Origin: Zygnema cylindricum
Taxonomy: Eukaryota > Streptophyta > Zygnematophyceae > Zygnematales > Zygnemataceae
DNA: 62,000 bases
Direction: 5' to 3'
NCBI GenBank assembly: GCA_037447655.1
Contig: JBBHKE010000843.1
Coordinates: forward strand, 1-62,000
Shown here: piece by piece, positions 1 to 11,239 of the stretch
Numbering within the stretch: position 1 is the first letter of the stretch
Layout of the letters: every line of letters starts with the position of its first letter
Made by a program: the position numbers and the translations under genes
Notes under the pieces: generated by a model
Told to the model about the DNA's origin: nothing
Database searches by the model: none
Seen by the model: only the letters and a program-made list of their open reading frames with translations

Positions 1-400
1 GGAGGGAGAGGAAGGAGAAAGGAAGGGGAAAGGAAGGAGGAAGGAAGGTTTTACGTGAGGAGTGAGAGGAAGGAGGAAGGACAAATGAAGGTTTTAAGTG
101 AGTAGGGAGAGGAAGGAGAAAGGAAAGTTTTAGGCGAGGAGGGAGAGGAATGAGAAAGTAAGGTTTTAGGTGAGGAGAGAGAGGAAGGTTTTAGGTGAGG
201 AGATTGAGGAAGGTTCTAGGTGAGGAGAGAGAGGAAGGCTTTAGGTGAAGAGGGATAGGAAGGAGAAAGGAAGGTGTCAGGTGAGGAGGGAGAGGAAGGG
301 AATGGTTAGGAGAGGAAGGAGAAAGGAAAGGTTTAAGTGAGGTGGGAAAGGAAGGAGAAAGGAATGTCTTAGGTGGGGAGGGAAAGGAATGATTTAGGGA
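1..400. repeat. Purine-rich degenerate tandem repeat (GGA/GAAAGG, with TTTTAGGTGAGGAG core)
   Basis: Almost only A and G on the plus strand, with the core TTTTAGGTGAGGAG followed by GGGAGAGGAAGG recurring many times at irregular spacing of about 30 to 45 bases. It lies upstream of a splice acceptor at 579-580 and is probably intron of the membrane-protein gene. No coding content seen. Confidence 0.75.
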
Positions 401-580
401 GTTGGGAGAGTGAGGGAGAGGAAAATACTGGACAAAAAGGCTTTGCCTTTCAATCTCGTTTTTTTCCAGCTGTTTTTTTTTCTCCCTCTTGTCAATCTTT
501 ACATTACTTTCTCAATCCCTGTTTTTCTTTTCTCCTTTTCTCCCTCTCCCTCTCCTTCTCCTTCCCTTGTTCCACCACAG

Positions 581-1869
581 GTTTCTCTGGCCCGGTCGTA
601 ATGACATGGGAATTAACGACAGTTTTCGAGTTTTGGCTTCCTCCGGAGACCCAATCATAAACCTCGATATTTTAGTTTTAGATTTGTACGGAAATCTCAT
701 GGAATTTGATAATTCTTCGATTGCCGAAGTACAACCGACTCCTCGAATTAGTGGTTTTCTTACTGGGGCTGCGAAAAACGGTCATATTGGGATTCCCAGT
801 ATTACTGTAACGGTTCAAAATGGAGATACATCTGATTTTCAGTTACAGGTTTATTTTCGTTTCTGTTTTCGTTTGTTTTTGTTTTCGTTCTGTTTTCGTT
901 GTTTGTTTTATTTTCTGTTTTTTGTTTGTTTTAGTTTTTTCAGGTTTTGTTTCTGTTTTCGTTGTTTGTTTTCATTTCTATTTTCGTTGTTTGTTTTCGT
1001 TTCTGTGTTCGTTGTTTGTTTTCGTTTCTGTTTTTGTTTGTTTTCGTTTCTGTTTTTTGTTTGTTTTCGTTTCTGTTTTTTGTTTGTTTTCGTTTCTGTT
1101 TTTGTTCAGCAGGTAGATTTATGAATGCTGATTTTGAACTGAATTAGCACACAGAGTCTGCACTGTTGAGGGAGGGAGGGAGGGATGTGGAAGGGAGGGA
1201 AAGGAGGTGAGGAGAGGGAGGGAAGAGAGAGTGGACGGAGAGTATAGTGGAGAGGAGCGAGTGGAGGGAGGGCAGGGAGGCGAGGGAGGAGAGGGAGAGG
1301 GGGGGAGGAAGTAGAGGGGGAGTGGTGAGAGAGGGAGAAGGATGAGAGTGAGGTGAGGGAGGGGAGAAGGGAAAGGGAGGGGAGGTAGGGGAAAGAGTGC
1401 GATGGCTAGGAAGAATGACTTTTTATCTCCTGTAGCAGAGAGTGAGGAGTGGTGTGGATGAGGAGACGGGAATTGTGGGCTAGGAAGAAACTTATTTTGA
1501 ACTGATTCGGAGCATAGAATGTTGAAAAAGAAACCCTAAACTGGGAAACCTTGAAATACATTCGTTCCACTTCTCCCCAACTCTCCTCTCCTCTACTCTT
1601 TCTTCTCACTCTCCTTGAGGTTAGAAAGCTTGTTTTGCATGTTGATTTGAGTAACTCTTTTCTTCTTTTAGTTGTTCTTTAGTTATTCTTTTGATGTTTT
1701 AGTTCACTTTGTTGTTTTTTTTTATCCATCTTTTTGCAGGTTACAATTTCCAGTCCTATCAACAGTTTTCCTCCCTCTCAAAGGTCTCTCACTGTTGGAT
1801 TTTGTCCCTCTGGGGAGTATTATAACAGTGACACGTACCGATGCGAAGAATGCAGGCTCGGAGAATGGT

Positions 1870-1929
<60 letters not shown>

Positions 1930-4900
1930 CCTCCCTCCCTCCCTCTCCCTCCCTCCCTCCCTCTCTCTCTCTTCCTTTCTCTTTTCTCCTTTCTCTTAAA
2001 TTCACCTTTCTCCCTCTATTCCTCTCCCCTCTCTCTCACACCAGGTGCCCTGCCGGCCACCCTCCTCAAACTTGCGAAGACGACACTTTCTCTTTCCTTC
2101 CCGGGGCCCGAAATTCCTCGGACTGTAGTGGCTGTACTACTGGTCTCCGATGTCGAGGGGGAAATAGTACTGTTTTGGAAGGATTCTGGCTTGATCCCAC
2201 TAGTGTCCAAAATTCCCGGAAACCCGCGGTTTATGGATGCGACCAATCACAGGGCTGCGCAGGGTTTCAGTACAAAGGGAAGGTTTTGGAACAGTGTAAG
2301 ACGGGCTATCAAGATAGGTGAGGGTGATATTTTTGGGTTTCTTTGTGTGGTTTTTTTTCTCGGAGAGGCGCGACTTTTTTATTTCTGTGGTTTTATTGGA
2401 GACTGGTTCGTGGTCGGAAATTGGGGTTTTGGGTGTTTGTATGGGACTTGTGGTTCAAGTGTTGCTATATTGGATTTCAACTGATTATTTTTTGTTTCTT
2501 TTTTTCTGTTTCGATGTTGTGATTTCCTTTAAACAGAGTCTAAGTTGAGATTATCCTAACATGATTCTTTTGCTGTTTTTATGTTTTAATTTTCAGTTAA
2601 ACGGTCTTTGCTGGTCAATCAACGGATTGTTCTGTTGTTTCTGTGCGATAGTATTCTGTGTTAGACAGAGGCTCTGTCGTTCATTTTTTAACGCATTCTT
2701 TGCTATTTTTTTGTTTGCGTTTCATTCTCTCTCTCTTTCTCCTCTCTCCCTATCCCTCTCTCTCTTCCTGTCCATCTTCCTCTCCCTCTCGCTCTCCCTC
2801 TCCCTCTCCCTCCCCCTCTTCCTCTCCTGCCTCTGCCTCTGCCTCTCCCTCTCCCTCTCCCTCTCTCAGAGTCTGTGCCGCTTGTGCCAGCGGATATTAC
2901 GGGTTTCTCAGCACCTGTACTCGGTGTGCCGAGAGTTATAAAAATGCATTTCTTGTAGTTTTGATCGTTGTAATTGGTTTATGGATTTTATTAAACGGAA
3001 TTACGGCCGTTTTTACGGGAGCCGATACTCTCGTCGTGGAAATGCAGTTTTTGGCGGTAGTGGGAGCTTTTAATTTGAAGTATTTCCCAGGAACGTGGAT
3101 TAATTCCATTTTTCAAGTCTTTAATATCACTCTCTTTTACCCTGGTTAGTATTCTACTACTGCTTTCCTCTTCTTCTCCTCTCTCTTTCTCCTGTCTTGT
3201 TCTCTTCCCACTTCAGGATTTTTTCTCTTTCTCCCTCTCCACTCAGTTTTGACCGTTTAATATCTCTTTTGCTCTTTTGTTATCCGTTTCCTTTACGTTT
3301 CTGCTTTCCCTCCACTCTCCTTTTGTTCTCTCTTTCTTCATTCAAACATTACTTTCTCATTTCTTTTCTCCTTTCTTTTCTCCTTTCCTTTTTCCTTTTG
3401 ACTCTATTTACAGATTTTCTCGGCCCCGAATGTTTTAATGGGTCGTATACTTTTGTGCAAAGATGGGCTTTTACCGCCGTCTTACCTCTCGCGGGAGTCG
3501 TATTCTCCCTCATTGTCTATTTTGTCGATGAAATTCGAAACATTTTAGCTGAAAGAATCGTGTGGCTTCAATGGTTCCAAACCCGACTTAGTCTAGCGGA
3601 TCGAAAACGACAACTTCTCCGGTCTATTTTAAACCTTTTGGATCTTTTGTATTTCAGTGTCACCATTCGCTGTTTGCAAGTTTTTCGATGGCAACAATAC
3701 GACAAAAAGGTGTTGGCGGCCGATCCGACAATAGTGTGGCTGTCAAAAACCCACGTGGCGTTGCTCCCCTTTGCAGTGGTATATACAGGTGAGGAAAAGG
3801 AGGGCCGGTAATTAGAGGAGATTGGAAATGTATTGTTTTCTATATTTTGCTTGTCTCTCTTTTTGCCTGTTCTCTCTCTCCTCTTTTCTCTCTCCTCTCT
3901 GCACTCTTTTCCCTTGCATCTTTTCTCATTTCTCCTCTTTCCTCTCCTCTCTCGCCTCCCCCTCCTCCCCTTTCCCCTTCCTCCTTCCTCCTCGCCCTTC
4001 CCTTCTCTAAACTAGAAATATACTGCTATTATACTGCTATTATTTCATTCGTTTCATTCGTCTAGTATCTTTTTATCTTCCTTCTAGTCTTTCCCTTCTC
4101 TTATTTTTATGTTTTTGTTCTACTTTTCCATCGTCATTCTAATTATTATCTTCTTAGCTTCTTTCTTATCCCCGTCTTCCTTTTTTGTCCCTCTTTCGTC
4201 ACCGTTCCACTAAATACCTCAATACCTTTTTGTCTTTTTTCTTTTTGCTTTAATAAATACCTTTTTTTTTCTCTTTCCCCTTTCCATCACCGTTCTAATA
4301 AGTTCTTTCCTTCTCTTTATTCCTTTCTTCCTTCCTTTCCTTCTGTCTTTTCTTTCTTCCTTTCGGTTCTCCATCAGCGTTCTATGTGATCGGCGTTCCG
4401 TTGTTTTATTCTTGGGTTCTGTTCCACGGAAAATTGGAAGGTCGTCTTCATGAAAAAGCGTACCTTCAAAAGTACGGAGGATTGTACGACCGGTACGAGC
4501 CTGACTATTGGTGGTGGTACATCCTCATGACAGCTGGCAGGCGGTTGGCTTATGCGGCCATTTTTGTCTTTTTCAGTGCACATCCCGACATGCAGGTGAG
4601 AAGGATGCCCTTTTTTGAGATCCGTCTTCTATTTCAGATTTGTTTCTCCAGTTTTGTTTCATCCGCTTTTCCACTCCTTTTCACTGTCGCTTACTCTCTC
4701 CCTTCCTTCCCTTCTTCTTTTGCGACCTCTCCTTGCCCTTCCATTCGATATTTCTCTCGTCTTTTGCGTGATCTCATTTATTTTGCACTCAATCTCTCTC
4801 CCTCTCCCCTCTCTCTTCTTTTGCTTTCTCTCGTTTTTCACTCTCTCCTTTTTCTTTTTCCCAGGCCTATCTTACATTCCTAGTAATTTTAATCCTCGGT

Positions 4901-5995
4901 CTCATCCACTATTTCGCCCGTCCTCACAAAGCCGCGGCCCTCGATATTCTCGTGGGAGTTCTTCTTTTGGGACAATATTTATATTTATTAGCTGGAACCG
5001 CAAATTCGTATATGACTCCTTATGTCGCAAAAGATCCCTCCGAGGTTTTGGCCGGAATCGCCTTACTTTTATATTTAATTTCCGCAACGGTAATTATGGG
5101 TTTTGAAATGCAAGAATTGTGGGCAAGGTTTTGGGTTCGACAATGGGCGAGAGCGAACGGAGACGGTGGAGAAGGAGAGAAAGGGACAAAGACAAAAAAG
5201 AAGCCTAAGGCTCCGATCTTTAGTATAAAAGCCTTCTTAAAACAGTCCGTTAATGGGAAGACTATGCCCAATACTGAGTCGCCCCCTGGAGAAGAATTGG
5301 TACCGTTGGAGGAAATTACAGCGATGTTTAATCCTCATGTGATGGCCGCGTTTTTACAAAACGCCGAAATGAAAGACATCAATACTTTACAAATTATTCA
5401 AGAAGCTTACAGCGACCACGTTCCCAACGAAGACGAGATTCGACAAGCGGGTCGAATTCTCGACTGTCTCCCGAAATCTCTCCGTTTTTCGTTTATCAAC
5501 GAGCTTTTGACAGATGCGGACGAATTAGCCGTATCGTTGTTAGGAAAGTCGAACGATAAAATGGCGATGTCGAGTCAAAACGGAGGAAGTATAAGTCGAA
5601 GTGGGAGCTTTAATCAGAACGGAAGTAATCCGGTATCGTTAATTGCAGCGGATTCTCTCGCGAATTTAGAAAAAGTACAAGGATTGCAGAGAGTGAGAGA
5701 GCTAAAACTACTAGCCGAAGCCGCGGCCGGAGATAAGAAAAGGGCGGGAGTTACTTTACAACTCCTATTAAGTCCACAATTTGTGGAGGCTTTCACGGCT
5801 TGGCTTTTATATGGAGAGTTGGAGGGAAGGAGAGCCGTAAGGGAACTTCTCGGAAAATTTAACCAATGGTTACTCGTTTTACCCTCGGAACCGAGTTGGT
5901 TTTGGTTTTGGAGGGGAGATTTGGTCGCGAGTCATCCATACGAAAGGCAATTGAGGAGGAGGTTGAGAAGGTTTAGTTTAAAACTCGCATTATAA
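581..5995 (+). CDS. Cysteine-rich (ephrin-receptor-like) multipass membrane protein, 3' part of a multi-exon gene
   Basis: Proposed exons are 581-848, 1740-1867, 2045-2317, 2870-3144, 3414-3788, 4378-4595 and 4865-5995. All have GT/AG borders and matching phases, giving about 888 residues to a TAA at 5993. The 5' end lies outside the window or is unrecognised. The first exon is an extracellular beta-rich stretch (FRVLASSGDP, DLYGNLMEF). Exons 2 to 4 carry cysteine-rich modules (CPSGEYYNSDTYRCEEC, CSGCTTGLRC, CKTGYQDRVCAACASGYYG) like the GCC2/GCC3 ephrin-receptor-like repeats. Then follow about eight hydrophobic segments (NAFLVVLIVVIGLWILL; AFTAVLPLAGVVFSLIVYFV; HVALLPFAVVYTAFYVIGVP; WWYILMTAGRRLAYAAIFVFF; AYLTFLVILILGLIHYFARP; LDILVGVLLLGQYLYLLAG; VLAGIALLLYLISATVIMGF). 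A cytosolic tail of about 280 residues begins with a Lys-rich segment. Similar large proteins are known from green algae and oomycetes; their function is mostly unknown. Exon joins are inferred from phase and protein continuity, not from transcript data. Confidence 0.8.
850..1108 (+). repeat. Intronic T-rich minisatellite (TTTCGTTTCTGTTTT-type)
   Basis: Directly after the splice donor at 849, the block TTTCGTTTCTGTTTTYGTTTG recurs at about 20 to 25 bases for roughly 260 bases. The open frames through it are by-products of its low complexity. Confidence 0.85.
1166..1400. repeat. GGGA/GAGG purine repeat in intron
   Basis: Almost pure purine tract of GGGAGGGAGG and GAGAGGGAGG words. It lies in the same intron (849-1739) as the T-rich minisatellite. 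No coding content. Confidence 0.75.
1868..1990 (+). repeat. (CT)n microsatellite with CCCTC continuation inside a short intron
   Basis: A long uninterrupted CT run begins just after the donor at 1868 and passes into CCCTCCCTCC. It makes up most of the intron 1868-2044 and may serve as the polypyrimidine tract of the acceptor at 2043-2044. Confidence 0.95.
2715..2867 (+). repeat. Pyrimidine (CTCTCC)n tract before a splice acceptor
   Basis: About 150 bases of CTCTCCCTCTCC with almost no purines ends at the CAG acceptor at 2867-2869 of the 275-base exon that starts CysAlaAlaCysAlaSerGly. Acceptors at 580, 3413, 4377 and 4864 have similar, weaker tracts. Confidence 0.85.
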
Positions 5996-6690
5996 GAAGA
6001 TTTGGGAACCTTTTTTGTCTTCTTTTTCTTCTTTTTCCTTTTTCTTTCTTTTTAATTGTCCTTATATTTTGCAGGTTTAAGTTATGCCAAGAATTTTGTC
6101 CGAGTGCAAACTTTATCAGGTAACCGATGAGGGAGAGGGAGAGGGAGGCGGAGCCAGGGAGGTGGAAAGGGGAGAGGGAGAGACGGAGGAGGGAGTAATG
6201 TATATAGTCGCAGAGACATTAGAGAGAGGAGAGAGAAGAAAAAAGAAATATTTTTTGGGTAGAAATACGGCCTCAAGTTGGTTGTATCTTTTGTAGTGTA
6301 TCATATGTAAGCCAAAAAATGGGTCTAGAAAAAGACGATTAGTTTGTCCACACAAACGATCGCTTTTTATTTGTCGTTTTCCTTGCGAAATTCTTTTACA
6401 GAATCGAGGTAAAAAAAAAAAAAAGTCTCGTGGGAAATCGTCCTGTGTTAGGGATGAGTATTTTGTCTTTTAGCAAAGATGACGAGGAGAATAGTTTGTT
6501 GAACCGGAAAGGGACAAAACAGTTTGTTAAAGAAAATGGTTAGGAAATTATTCAATTTGACGACTTTTCGGGGTGTTGTCTTTTTTTTTTTTTTTTTTTT
6601 TTTTTTCTTACAGAATAATTGGAATTTCCTTTTTTGAAATTTTGGAAATCGGTTATGGAGATCGTTTGGTTGTTTGATTTTTTTGTCATC
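5996..6690 (+). other. 3' flank of the membrane-protein gene; no gene seen
   Basis: Contains a T/C-rich run, a GAGGGAGAGGGAGG stretch near 6127-6200, an A-run near 6411-6424 and a T-run of about 25 near 6582-6606. A possible CAG acceptor at about 6076 suggests an untranslated 3' exon, but nothing confirms it. Confidence 0.4.
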
Positions 6691-6692
6691 TA

Positions 6693-7285
6693 GTTGCCTC
6701 CCCAATTGCCTCCGCTTGCCTCCGTTTGCCTTGGTTTACCTTTGTTTGCCTCCGTTTGCCTCCGTTTGCTTCCATTTGGCTCCGTTTGCCTCTGTTGCCT
6801 CTGTTAACCTCCGTTTGCCTCAGTTTGCCTCTGTTTCCCTCCGTTTCCCTCCATTTGCCTATCTTTGCCTTCATTCGCCTCGGTTCTGTTTTCCTTTTGC
6901 CCTGTTTGCCTCCGTTTGCCTCACTTTGCCTCTTTTTGCTTCCTTTTGCCTCCATTTGCCTTCGTTTGCCTCCATTTCCATCCGTTTTGCACCCATTTCC
7001 TTTGTTTTCCTCCGTTTGCCCCTTTTTCCCTTGCCTCCATTTGCCTCCATTTGCCTCCCATTGCCCCCGTTTAATTCCGTTAACTTTTGTTTCTCTCATT
7101 GCCTCCGTTTGCCTCCATTTGTTTGCGTTTGCCCCCGTTTGCCACCGTCTGCCTTCATTTGCCTCTGTTTGCCTCCCCTTTGCTTCTGTTTGCCTCCGTT
7201 CTCCTCACTTTGCCTCTAGTTGTCTCCATTTGCTTCCATTTGAATCCGTTTGCCTCAGTTTGCCTCCCATTGCCTTTGTTTACCT
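6693..7285. repeat. Minisatellite with 10-base period (GCCTCCGTTT)
   Basis: Nearly 60 units of GCCTCCGTTT and variants (GCCTCTGTTT, GCTTCCATTT, GCCCCCGTTT) run head to tail, with frequent point changes and occasional loss of one to several bases. Because the unit has few stop codons in any frame, long open frames appear on both strands; none resembles a gene. Confidence 0.92.
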
Positions 7286-7289
7286 TACC

Positions 7290-8240
7290 GTTTCTCACAG
7301 TAAACAAGTCTCTTGTTTCTAAGGTTTTTTGTCGTCTGGTGTTGTACTGCTCCTAGCTGTACACCATCTTTTTTGTCTCTTTACAATATTTACCCGAATC
7401 ACACACAAACACACCTAGTGTAATCAATATTTTGGGATGTTTGGTTTGTAGACATTGTTATTCACAAGGACATTTGTAGACGAACCAATATGAAAAATGT
7501 AGATACATTTCGAATCCCTAAAAAACCCTAAAACACTCTGAAAATGCCCTAAAAACTGATTTCGAGGACATGTATTTCGATGTTAAGCATGTCATAATTA
7601 CTTGCCTCAAATGCATTAATAAAAGCTGAAGTTAATAAAAGCTGAAGTTAATAAAATGCACAAATTTCGTTATGATTCTATTAATTGTTTCGAATAAAAA
7701 GCTTTATATTTGTATAGCTATAGATATTTTTAACAAAAAAAGCTTTTTATTTTTTTTAATTTGTAGGTGAGTTCTACCCATAGTCGTATCAACAAGAAAA
7801 AATGCTCGAAGGAGGGAGTTGCGAAAATATCTTATGGAATTAGAGTTGATTTCGGGAAGGCAATAGCCAGGTTTGAGAGTTGAAAACAAAACAAAAAAAC
7901 ATGAAAATGTCGATTTTCCTTTTGTGTGGAACATATATTGGAAGTAGCTTTTGCTTTTTGGATATTTTGGATTTTCTTTGACATTTTAAGGTTTTGAAGA
8001 GATGTCCCACACACTTTTGTATTTGACTTTTTACACAAATGTTGAATTCAAAGAAATGTGTTAATAACTTTTGAATTTCTTATATTTTTAATTCTGTGGG
8101 GTTTGGTTGGGTACTTTTAGTTTTCACACTCTCAGGTCTTTCTTTAGGTGTTTGTTGCTTCTTTGTGTGTCTTTGTTTTACCTGTCCTTTAGATATCCTA
8201 GAAACTTTTGGAGTGGTCAATTTCTAACTGAACCATCATG
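7290..8240. other. AT-rich stretch without recognisable genes
   Basis: Only a small local repeat is visible: AATAAAAGCTGAAGTT repeated near 7617-7655. No coding, RNA or transposon signature was found. Confidence 0.5.
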
Positions 8241-8773
8241 AAATACCATTGACTATAAATTAAAAGTCCGACTTTATTAAAAAAAGCCAAGGCAAACCAT
8301 TTAAAGTCCACTGAACAAAAAGGTAGCAATGCTAAAAGAAAACTACATATGGAGGTAAGTAAGCAAAAAGGATACAAGGCAAAGCAATGAACACGCTAAA
8401 AAATGATAGTACAACAAAGACACCCACAAAAGCAACAACCACTAAAGACAAGACTTGGTATAGTGCTTGAACCAAAATGACTTAATCAAACCCCAACGAA
8501 ACTAAAAATCTACAACAAGTTCTCCAAGCCCGGGGGGAGCACATTGAGGGACACGTCGATGATCCATACCTGTAATAGACAATCAAAAGAGGATAAAAGC
8601 TTGCACTTGTTGTAAAGCCACAAATATACGTTAACGACAAAAATAGTAAGGAACGAAACAGGAGGGCTCCCAAGTCACTCACGCTCGAACAAGCATTAAT
8701 CACAAGCACGGAGAAGCTCGTCCATAGCAACACCCAAACAACCAAATATCTCGGCCACAATTGGAATAAAGTC

Positions 8774-9591
8774 TGCAATTCTGTGGTCTCCATTGACCCA
8801 CAGAATGGGCAGCCTATGTAAAGCCCCTAGGATAATTTTTGCCCTTTACTATTTCGCAATGAATAAGTGCCACCCTGGCACACAAGTATTCTGACCACCC
8901 TCACCCCTGTGAGGATCCGACTCCCATAAGCCGAACGCAAAAAGAATCCCTGAGATTGCTCCCTTGAGCAGTAAGTTATGGCTGGTCAAAGAGGACCTTT
9001 ATAGTTACAAGCTCTCTCAGAGGGAGGTACCTAAATTTCACTAAGTCTTGGTCTGCCTACTCACGACTACCTACTACTAAACCCTAGTCCAATAGGAACA
9101 CTGTATAGTACAAGAAGGTACGTGAGCGATGTACTTGTTGTACGACCATTGTACACCATGACCTTCAAGGTGGTCCTTGTCAAATCGGGATCCATGGTTC
9201 CACCTCCCATCTTCTCCGGTATCCAATAATCTGGCGCCACGTGGCATCGCATGACGCTATCTTTAAAGGCCGCCAAAAGCTCATTCCGGGTGGCGGCTGC
9301 AATGATGGCCGTCCAATCAAATATATTTACACGGTGCAGATTCACGTTCGTGCATGAATTGTTTCATATGCGCCTCGTCGTTAGTTGTTAATTAGCTGTT
9401 ACGTTAATGGTGAAGTATTTGTAAAACATTTCAAGTGTATCGGTCAATGGTTAGTGGATAAGGTGTACGACTGCATGGTAATCCGCAAACTTAGGTTCAA
9501 ATCTGGGCATGGGTAATATTTTGGTAAAACGCCAGGTTCACATCCGGGCATATGCAACATTTTGGTAAAATGCCCTGTTCTTCTGTCTACG
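8774..9591 (-). mobile_element. Solo or truncated copia LTR inside the LINE
   Basis: Begins on the low side with TGCAATTCTGTGGTCTCCAT, the reverse complement of the LTR 3' end also seen at 13605, 17051 and 18284, and shares the GTACAAGAAGGTAC and GGCACTTATTC blocks of those LTRs. The high-side border near 9591 lacks the usual TTNAACA end, so the 5' end of the LTR is probably lost. It carries a tRNA-like block at 9448-9545. Confidence 0.75.
9448..9545 (+). promoter_or_regulatory. tRNA-like A-box/B-box block, antisense inside copia LTR
   Basis: TGGTTAGTGG at 9448-9457 resembles a tRNA A box and GGTTCAAATCT at 9494-9504 a B box (consensus GGTTCGANTCC), about 40 bases apart as in tRNA genes. A 41-base tandem copy repeats the B-box part (GGTTCACATCC at 9535-9545). 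The tRNA fold itself is not convincing, so this is a similarity to Pol III promoter boxes, not a tRNA gene call. Confidence 0.4.
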
Positions 9592-11239
9592 CGAGGGAAT
9601 ATATGATAAACCTCTCACCGCACAGAAAAGCCCCCCTCCGAAGCGATAGTCGCAACAGCGTCACGAATAGTGTCGTGCGCCTAGATCAATTCTCCCCCAC
9701 GAGAGCAGCGAAGCAAATGGACACCATCTTGCCCCAAGACACGACCACAAGCGCAAAATAAAGAGCCAAGTAAAGGAGGATAGGGGAGGCCCAGGCGAAA
9801 TCGAAGGGCGGTGGTGAATTTTGCAAGTGAGAATCGAAAAGTGGACAAAATAGGTGTAGCGAATAGCCAAGACCCAAAACCAAGTCCACGACAAGAGAGA
9901 AGACGCGCATGCAAAGAATCAAAGGGAAGCGCCCCGAGAAGCTTGGATTTAATGGCGGCGACAACCCGATCTGAAATCGATTCTTGGACACGCTCAACGG
10001 ATTTCGTAACAATAGTAGAAAGAACCGACACATCCACTAGGGTATGAGGAGGAAGAGAATCTGACGCTTCCACTAGAAACCATTGGAAGGCGAACACACC
10101 GTCTAAAACCCGGGGGACCACGGTGGCTAGAACGAGGGTGTCCCCAACCAAGAAGCGGGAAACAAGAGTGGAGGCAATAAGGCACCAACTTCCCAAATAG
10201 ACAGCGGGAGCAACACGGACAGTCGATAAAAGACCTAATCCCCTCGTAGAGACAGAGAGGGATGCGTGAATACGGGAAGGCCCAGACTCGCGATCGAATG
10301 CCACACGACCTAACAGAGTGTGAAAGACGTCCATAAGGCGATCATCAAAGGATGAGACAGATGAGACAAACATGAAGGTGGGAGGGGAAGTAAAAGTAAG
10401 GTAAGAAGGGAGGTGGGGGAAACACGTGGTTAGCATAGCAAAAACCACTTGGGAATCGGGAAGGTGAGGAAGGTCGTCTACGTGGCTCATGTCCGTTTGT
10501 AGAGTATCATCAAGAATTTGTGTCATGAAAGTATCCGAACCAAGGGGGCAACCCAACACACGAATGCCATCGAAAGGAGGAGGAGATTGAAATCCAAGAG
10601 GGGGAGTAAAGGAAAGTGGAATATCCTGATGGGACCAAATAACGCACTTCGAAGGTTGGACTGAAAAGTAGAGTTCGGCTAAAAGTTCCTCGAAAAAATT
10701 ATATGCTTGCACGACTTGATCCATAGGCCCAATAATGTGGGTATCATTTGTAATCGAAGGGAAAAGGCAAGAAGGGAAACCGACTCCAGAAGCACGAAGG
10801 GCTCGATAATAGGCAAAGGCGAACAAAAGTCCACGCAGAGGGTCCCCTTAGCGAGTGCTTGTAGCAGAGGAGAGAGGAATGAGACCACCGTCCGCTGAGA
10901 AGGAAAGGATGCTAGTCAAAGAATAGAAGGCCCTCAAAAGGGGAATAATTGGACAATCAGAGATGGAGCAGCCATAAGCTCTAAAAAAATGATGTTCCGA
11001 TCCACCGTATTGAAGGCATTGGAAATGTCGACTTGAAGAACCAACCAATCTGGATGTACATCCAACAAAGCCCAAATTCTGTGGACCACGGCCTTAGATC
11101 CACCTCTCGTGGCCACTCCAAACTGATGAGGAGCGGAATAATCATGAAATGCAGGTTAGAGCTAGAGACATATCGCACGAGCCACCAATCTTTATAAAAC
11201 GTCTCCCACGGGAGTAGGGCAGATCCTTCCATTCGGTTT

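Larger units (their letters stand above)
8241..11232 (-). pseudogene. Decayed non-LTR retrotransposon (RLE-type LINE), interrupted by an LTR
   Basis: Minus-strand remnants of the same family as the element at 53.0-56.0 kb. From 11232 downwards the frame fragments read RT motif A (VLQVDISNAFNTVDRNI) and a motif C region where the expected ADD has become TND, then SVQPSKCVIW and the RVLGCPLGSDTFMTQ block. The C-terminal Cys/His region (CACGRVLGQDGVHLLRC) follows, with the last coding part near 8480-8773. An LTR (8774-about 9591) splits it, and about 180 bases of the related copy are missing at that break. Frameshifts and the changed catalytic residue show it is dead. The 3' border near 8241 is approximate. 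Confidence 0.8.

Noticed and set aside
373-1124. Open frame of 211 codons running past the exon at 581-848
   Set aside because: Only 581-848 is non-repetitive and fits the downstream protein; the rest is low-complexity intron on both sides of splice signals.
1672-2484. Open frame of 270 codons
   Set aside because: Wrong frame relative to the Cys-rich exons and runs through the (CT)n intron; the spliced model explains the region better.
2597-2650. Possible extra exon after a CAG at about 2596
   Set aside because: Joining it introduces a stop at once, while joining 2317 directly to 2870 gives a continuous CKTGYQDRVCAACASGYYG.
6674-7322. Overlapping open frames of 180 to 200 codons on both strands
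   Set aside because: They are translations of the 10-base minisatellite in several frames, with no domain and no codon preference.
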